DNA from: Hydrangea macrophylla
Lineage: Eukaryota > Streptophyta > Magnoliopsida > Cornales > Hydrangeaceae
Assembly (NCBI GenBank): GCA_033977485.1
Contig: CM066994.1
Span: forward strand, 116,212,458 to 116,276,457
DNA length: 64,000 nucleotides
Direction: 5' to 3'
Part shown: positions 58,252 through 64,000 of the stretch, in pieces
How positions within the stretch are numbered: position 1 is the first letter of the stretch
Layout of the letters: each line of letters opens with the position of its first letter
Program-made: the position numbers and the translations under genes
Notes under the pieces: generated by a model
The model's database searches: none
What the model was told of the DNA's origin: nothing
What the model saw: the letters and a program-made list of their open reading frames with translations, nothing else

Positions 58252-61200
58252 CCTAATTTTTATCGGGAATTAGGAAACCCAAGTTTGACTCGCCCAAAAT
58301 TGAATAAGGTTACTCGCCCTTCATTACCAGAAACAAGGTTCGGGGGTCTTGGTACGAGAGGGGAAGGAGCCCAAGCAGGACTAAAGCACCCCCTCCTCGC
58401 CCTACCGAATGGTAGGCCTTGATTCAAATATCCTTGTTATTAATTCATAATAGATGTTGTTTCCTCAAACATACTAGATAGGTATATACATGGCAAAAAG
58501 AAACATCTAATGAAAATCATTTCAAGAGACTAAATCAAGTAGAAAGCGGATGCTCATGTAATACAAGGGAGAAGTATACTCACAGTGGCTAGTCCCGCCC
58601 GGGACCGATGCAAATAAAGTAAACATGTCATGATATGCAAAGGGAACGAGAAGACTTACATTGGTTGACTCAAGCGGAGTTGCGAAAGCAAAAAGAATGG
58701 AAACGTGCAATGCAATCATGCAACAATCCTAGATAAGATGTCTCTAACAAATAATCATATAAACGGAGACTATCCTAAAGGAATTGTGTCGTTGAAATCA
58801 AAGTTGTAAACCTAGAAAAATTCTAAGAGAAAGGATAGAGATAGTACACGATACATGGGCACTAAGCCACATGTAGACGAGGCAAACCACAAATCGAAGT
58901 CCGGGTCCGAGGCACTTAATTCTCTGCACTAAGACACCAAAGAATACCCAAAGCATTGCAAAAATACAAGCAAACAAATGATATGCATGATAAACAAAGA
59001 AAACATGTCATCAATCAAATTTCCAGATTCAGCAACCTCTAATGAATCCTATCAAAAGTGGTCTTAAACATGAGCTGGATAAAAACCCTTTTACAGAAAG
59101 TTAGATACATGTCTTAGGGAACTTCTCCAAAAAGTGGGACCTCAATATCAATTTTATTGTTTGAGAAATAAATGTTTTGGGAATAGTGGATCAGGACTGT
59201 CCACTGTTCTTGTAAAAATCATAATTAAATCTACAAAAATCATATGAAGCTCTATTTGGTGTCAAAAGAAAGCTATTTCATTGTAGTATATGATAAAAAT
59301 AAACCCATGGACATTCTGTAATCACAAGGTTTCTGAAAAAGTGTTTTAAACAGACTCTGTTATTCTGGAAATTTGGTATCATTTGACAAATGAATGCAAA
59401 ACATAATAGAAGTATAATAGAAGTTCATGAATCATGTTAACCAAGTTGATTTAAGCTTTTGATCTCTCATCCATTTATCCTAGGTGATTTCTAAACCAAG
59501 TTTTATTCATCAATTGTTGTTGAGTGATCAAGGTATGACCATTTTGTATACATAATCATATTTGTAATTAAACTTAGAAAATTCCAGAATAGTTGTATCA
59601 ACTTTAAACGCTTAGAAAACGATCCTAACTCGATCGTATGCTCACGATTTTACATCGGCATATAGATATATGAGTTAGGAATCATCCCCAAAAAGCGGAA
59701 CGTCGATAACTATTATAGATTTTCTGAAATTCAAGCACAAAGAGACGATGTTCAAATCTGTCAACCGATTTCTCAACAATTTCTAAAAATAGTATATGAA
59801 TCCTAAAAGCTCTCAAAACGGACCGGATGAAAGCTAATTCATCAAAGTTTACCCAGAAAATTTGAAATCCATCAAACTATGGGTTTTGATGGACCAAATC
59901 TAATGGACAAAACCAATCTGCTTTGCTGAATTTTTATCTAGTTCATTTTAAAGTGTGAGGAAAACATTTTAGTGATAGTTGAAGCTTATTAGAGAGATCA
60001 AACTCATAGATCAACTTAATTATCATGATTCCCAATCAATTTAGCCCTCAAGTTCTATGAAGAACTTTTAGATCAAGGATCAAAGGGACTTATAAATATC
60101 ATGTTGGAGATGAAATTCAATAGGAATCCTAGGTAATAGGAATAATCAAGAGATAGGTATGAACATAGAAATCATCCTTCTCATAGACCATATTTCCAAA
60201 CCATCATGGAATTCAAAATAGATATATGTATATATATATAATCAGGTATGCATGAATCTAAACTAAAATTGAAGAATGAAACCAAAATTGAAAATCAAAG
60301 TGAAAAACAATCTCTAATTGTAAATTATCAATAAAAATCAAAGAGATTTGGATCTAACTATGTGAGTGTGTGAAGAACATGAGAGGAAGAAGATGAGTGT
60401 TCTAATAAGTAGAAATAGAACTAAGTTAGATCCAAATCTTATAGATCTATATATACAAAGTAGGAATTAGAGATGAACTATAGTGTTTACCTCTTGGAGG
60501 ATTCTCAATTACAAGACCAAAATTGATTTGAAGATCTTCTTCTTCAAGTGTTATTCAAGTGTTCTTCAAGCACTCATCCATGGAAGTTGAGGGAGGCAAT
60601 TGATGTTCAAATTGTGGTCTAATTAGCCTAAGTTAATCTAAATTCAATTCATAATTTTCTCTCTCTAGAATTCACCTAAATTGAAAGTATATTCAAAGTA
60701 TACTTATCTCTCTTGTATGTGCTTCTATGTGTGTTTGTATCTCCAAGTATATTCAAGTGTATCTCTTCCAAGTGTCTAGTGTGTTAAGATGTGATCTCAT
60801 ATGAGATGTATGAGATCTTATATAGAGTTTTGAAGACTTAGCTCTTAAGTTTCAGGGTTAAAACAGGATTTTTAGAGCTTAAAAGAGGGTTAAAATGGCC
60901 ATTTCGGAGCTTAAACGCAATTTCCAGGCAATTTCCTCGCAGTGGGAAGCTTCTAGAAGGGTCTGGAACTCAAAAAGCTCCGTGGAGGACACAAATGGAA
61001 GTGGCGGTTATGGTGGGACCCGCCACCCCCATACCCAAAACCGCCACTTACTATTCTTGCTCCTCTGGTCACCCACAAACCCTGTTTCAAAAATCACGTG
61101 CACTGCTTTTCCAGATTTTTGTAAAAATGCTTTTTGGTGTCCGAAATCGTCCGTTTACGTACCGTTGGAAAGCTGTCAGGTTGAATTTCAGTATAAAAAT

Positions 61201-61611
61201 ATTTCCAGAGGTTTTATAATGAGAATTGAAGTCCAATTGAAGTCCGGAAGTCCTCCGGAACTTTCGTCGTCTTTTTTGAAATCAAATGACGTCTTTTCCA
61301 AAATTGCTTTCAAATGTGCGTCGATTTCGAACTTTTCTTTAAAATTGAATCTCTGGATACCTAGAATACTGCGTTTAGAACACTTAATGTTCATATAACC
61401 CTGAGAGAATATGAATTCTGAGAGATGATTTTGACAAAACCGGGATTTATCCATGGAAAAGGGCTTTTCTGAGCTTGAAGTCACTTTCCGAAGTCCGATC
61501 TTCTGATTGTGTGGAATCCAGTACCTTCCACGGGGTACTTTTCATCATCGAATCCTCCAAGACGTTGTCCACCCTAAATCCTATCAGTGTGGTCAAAATT
61601 GGGTGTCTACA
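58252..61611 (-). repeat. Long LTR of a second Tat/Ogre-type element
   Basis: On minus it starts TGTAGACACCCAATTTTGAC at 61611, right after a polypurine tract, and ends near 58252 at a primer-like site. It is about 3.36 kb, within the long LTR range of Ogre-type elements. The exact end lacks a clear CA. A TATATATAG-like box on minus lies near 60450. Confidence 0.7.
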
Positions 61612-61624
61612 GTTTGCCCCTCTT
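61612..61624 (-). other. Polypurine tract of the second element
   Basis: Minus-strand AAGAGGGGCAAAC immediately precedes the LTR start. Confidence 0.7.
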
Positions 61625-62219
61625 TGGCAGAGCTTGTTGTGAACAACGTGAACTGCAAGTGAGTGCCAAAGCCTTGAAGGCACCCAAATAACCATACTGA
61701 GAGGTTTTAGGAAAAACAAAAAATTTGCAAAATCAAGAAATTCAAAATCAGAGAAAATCAAGAAATTACGAATGCAAGAATGCAATGCAATGCTGGGTAG
61801 AGGCGGCTAAGTTGAAGCTGATGCTGGTCGTGCTCCGCTGGAGCTGCCTACGTATCCTTTCCAGGAATCAGACCAGGGCGTAGTTCAAGCGCGCGGGAAA
61901 ACGGAAAACAAACAACAACAATGCGGATGAAATGCTCCTATCCTAGGATGCTGGTGCAGTATAAAAACATGAAATGTGAAAGTACTGGAGGAATCATCCT
62001 CAAGGGTTCCCTAGATGCAAAATCTAATGCAAAGGATGCAACGACTCTCTCTCACAGTCGAATATGCTAAAGGTATCTTGGATGATTCTCGAGGTTTTTG
62101 TCAAAGTTATTCTTCTGATCTTAAGGCTCGTAGGCGTCATCTGTATCCTGGACGACTCTTGAAATAGCGAAGTATCTTGGATGAATTCTGAGCCATGTCA
62201 AACAACTGGACGATTGCTG

Positions 62220-62510
62220 GTGTAGAGTCCTTCTGCTGGGGACGATTACTGATGTAGAGTCCTTCTGCTGGGGACGATTGTTGATGTAGAGTCCTTCTGC
62301 TGGGGACGATTGCTGAAATAGGTCCTTCTTCTGTGGACGATTGCTGATGTAGAGTCCTTCTGCTGGGGACGATTTGCTGATGTAGAGTCCTTTTGCTGGG
62401 GACGATTGCTGGTGTAGAGTCCTTCTGCTGGGGACGATTGCTGATGTAGAGTCCTTTTGCTGGGGACGATTGTTGATGTAGAGTCCTTCTGCTGGGGACA
62501 AATCTTCTGA
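62220..62510. repeat. 32-33-bp tandem repeat
   Basis: A unit with GTAGAGTCCTTCTGCTGGGG plus ACGATTGCTGAT occurs about nine times, with single-base length changes and one AAATAGGTCC variant. Confidence 0.85.
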
Positions 62511-62700
62511 AACAGGTCTCTCTGCCGGAGACAAATCTTCTGCTCTTCTGAAACAGGTCCTTCTTCTAGACAAATCTTCTGTAACAGGTCTGGAAACAAG
62601 TCTTCTGAAACAGGTCTCTCTGCCGGAGACAAATCTTCTGTTCTTCTGAAACAGGCCCTTCTTCTGAGGACAAATCTTCTGTTCTGATGCACGGATTCTG
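62510..62700. repeat. Interspersed ACAAATCTTCTG repeat field
   Basis: ACAAATCTTCTG and AAACAGGTC phrases alternate about five times, with CTCTCTGCCGGAGAC twice. Confidence 0.75.
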
Positions 62701-62754
62701 AGAGATACACAAATTCTGAGAGATGACCCTTCTTCTGAGAGCAACCCACGGATA

Positions 62755-63060
62755 CACGATTCTGATTTTGAGAGAAACCCTACATTCTGGAGGCAACCCT
62801 GATATGCGATGCTGAGAAATACATGATTCTGAGAGAAACCCTACATTCTGGAGGCAACCCTGGATACATGATTCTGATTCTGAGAGAAACCCTACATTCT
62901 GGAGGCAACCCTGGATACATGATGCTTGGCATAAACCTTGTATTCTGGAGGCGACCCACGATTCTGATTCTGAGAGAAACCCTACATTCTGGAGGCAACC
63001 CACGATTCTGAGAGAAACCCTACATTCTGGAGGCAACCCGTGGATACATGATGCTTGCGA
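62755..63060. repeat. Tandem repeat with GAGAAACCCTACATTCTGG
   Basis: GAGAAACCCTACATTCTGG followed by AGGCAACCC occurs about five times, separated by variable GATTCTGATTCTGA or ATACATGATGCTTG spacers. Confidence 0.85.
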
Positions 63061-63950
63061 GAAACTTAATTCTGAAAGTTCTCTACTGGGGAGATCCTAT
63101 GATTCTGAGAGATGCACGAATTCTGTATACCTTGACAATATCTAGAAATTCTCTGCTTGAGGAGATATCTGAGGTTTCTGGGACGCGAGCACATATTCTG
63201 GAGGCCCTGCTGATTCTTTCTGAGACTCATATTGGTGCTTCGACCAACGCAATCATTCTTGCAACACGTCAGGCTTACTCTAACCCTTTCTGAACATCTC
63301 GCATTCTGACCCATCTTCTGAAAGTCCTTTCTGGATGTAATTCTCAAGCGACAGTAGACTCAAATGTCCATTTTCTAAGACAACTCATAATCAATCCCAA
63401 AACGACGGGAGTTTGCCGTTTCTCGGCCACTTTCAGGCTGCGGTGCCTTTGATTCTTCTCATCTGGGGGACTTTTTTCAATTCTTGAATGGATTTTTACC
63501 AAGATTTAAATCTCCAGAGGTCCTCTAGACCAATTCCAACAAGTTTTAAGCACTCTCAAGGCTTATATATCAAAAATGGACCAATCCGGGATCAAATCAA
63601 GAGTTCCGGGGGTCAAAACGCGAATATAGAGCAAAATGGGGAAATGGCAGGAAGTGAATAGTAAATGGCGGTTCCCCACACCCCCTTGGGAACCGCCAGC
63701 CGCAACTTTGGGGTTTTAAACCCATTTTCTTCTTTGTTCTTCATTCATTTCTTCTTCAATGCATCACCTCTACCTTCTAAGGTGCTCAAATCTTGCAATT
63801 TCTTGATGTTTTGAGTGATTTCTTGCATTAAAACCTCCAAAAACTTTGTTGATTTCATCAACTCCTCCCTATTCTAGGGGATTCAAGTACCAAGGTTTTT
63901 ACTATTCATCATCTTCAACCTCTTATCTTCAAGCTTCAAGCATCAACAAC

Positions 63951-64000
63951 CATGAGTTCCCATGGACAAGGTGAAAGTTCTAGAACACGTAGAAGCCAAT
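63951..64000 (+). CDS. Start of a possible antisense accessory ORF (partial)
   Basis: An open frame begins with ATG at 63951 (MSSHGQGESSRTRRSQ) and runs off the window. It is antisense to the element whose LTR lies at 61611. This repeats the layout of the antisense gene starting at 41854. Only 16 residues are visible, so the identity is inferred from position. Confidence 0.35.

Larger units (their letters stand above)
61625..63950 (-). mobile_element. 3' internal region of the second Tat/Ogre-type element
   Basis: This lies between the polypurine tract and the window edge. It holds CTGCCTACGTATCCTTTCC near 61847, a phrase I associate with Ogre/Tat 3' regions. Three tandem-repeat fields follow (below). 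Long minus-strand frames here (for instance 62744-62121, 207 residues) are translations of the repeats with QQKDSTS-like periodicity, and I do not call them genes. Confidence 0.65.

Noticed and set aside
60895..61398. 167-residue plus frame
   Set aside because: It lies antisense within the LTR of the second Tat/Ogre-type element and shows no recognisable domain.
62121..62749. Minus-strand open frames of 207 and 167 residues
   Set aside because: They translate a 32-33-base tandem repeat; no start context or family, and two overlapping frames are open because of the repeat period.
62220..63060. CRISPR-like spaced repeats
   Set aside because: Units are directly tandem with repeated spacers and lie in a plant retroelement; CRISPR arrays are prokaryotic.

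Overview
This window is plant nuclear DNA, almost certainly from a eudicot. It is AT-rich, has introns with GT-AG borders, and is crowded with plant transposons (Ty3/gypsy elements, hAT- and Mutator-type MITEs, Helitrons, tRNA-derived SINEs). The species cannot be named from the sequence. One apparently intact host gene is present: a five-exon cellulose-synthase-like C gene (CSLC, xyloglucan backbone glucan synthase) at 24705-28789 (+), encoding a predicted 703 residues. A second host locus at 2310-3186 is only the 3' part of a raffinose synthase / alkaline alpha-galactosidase (GH36) gene. It keeps correct splice borders but has a stop codon at a conserved Trp.

Left part (1-24000): the GH36 relic is followed by a CACTA-type terminus, a Helitron with both ends (4286-5781), and a nest of insertions. 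At 9084-14783 a hAT-type element with 8-bp duplications carries a solo LTR (9170-12991, duplication ACGGC). That LTR carries a second solo LTR (11286-12618, duplication CAAAG). Many small inverted-repeat elements keep readable 8-bp or 9-bp target duplications.

Middle (24000-30200): the CSLC gene, with a CT-rich, tandemly duplicated leader holding short upstream ORFs, and introns built of repeats and one Tourist-like MITE.

30212-43486 is a decayed Ty3/gypsy element of the Tat type. It holds gag, aspartic protease, reverse transcriptase, two RNase H regions and integrase on +, then a converging antisense multi-exon gene with a plant-mobile-domain-like protein between integrase and the 3' LTR. 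The 5' LTR has lost its 5' end and its TATA box. Eight reading-frame lesions hit the sense polyprotein and at least three hit the antisense gene.

Right part (43500-64000): a Harbinger-type MITE with six near-palindromic GGCGGCACAT units, a reverse solo LTR related to the one at 11286, a duplicated 0.85-kb unit whose second copy was split, a large inverted array at 49067-49770, another solo LTR (50286-52400), a second Helitron (53387-56880, minus), and a long LTR (about 58252-61611, minus). Beside that LTR lie polypurine, primer-site and tandem-repeat sequences of a second Tat/Ogre-type element that runs off the right edge.
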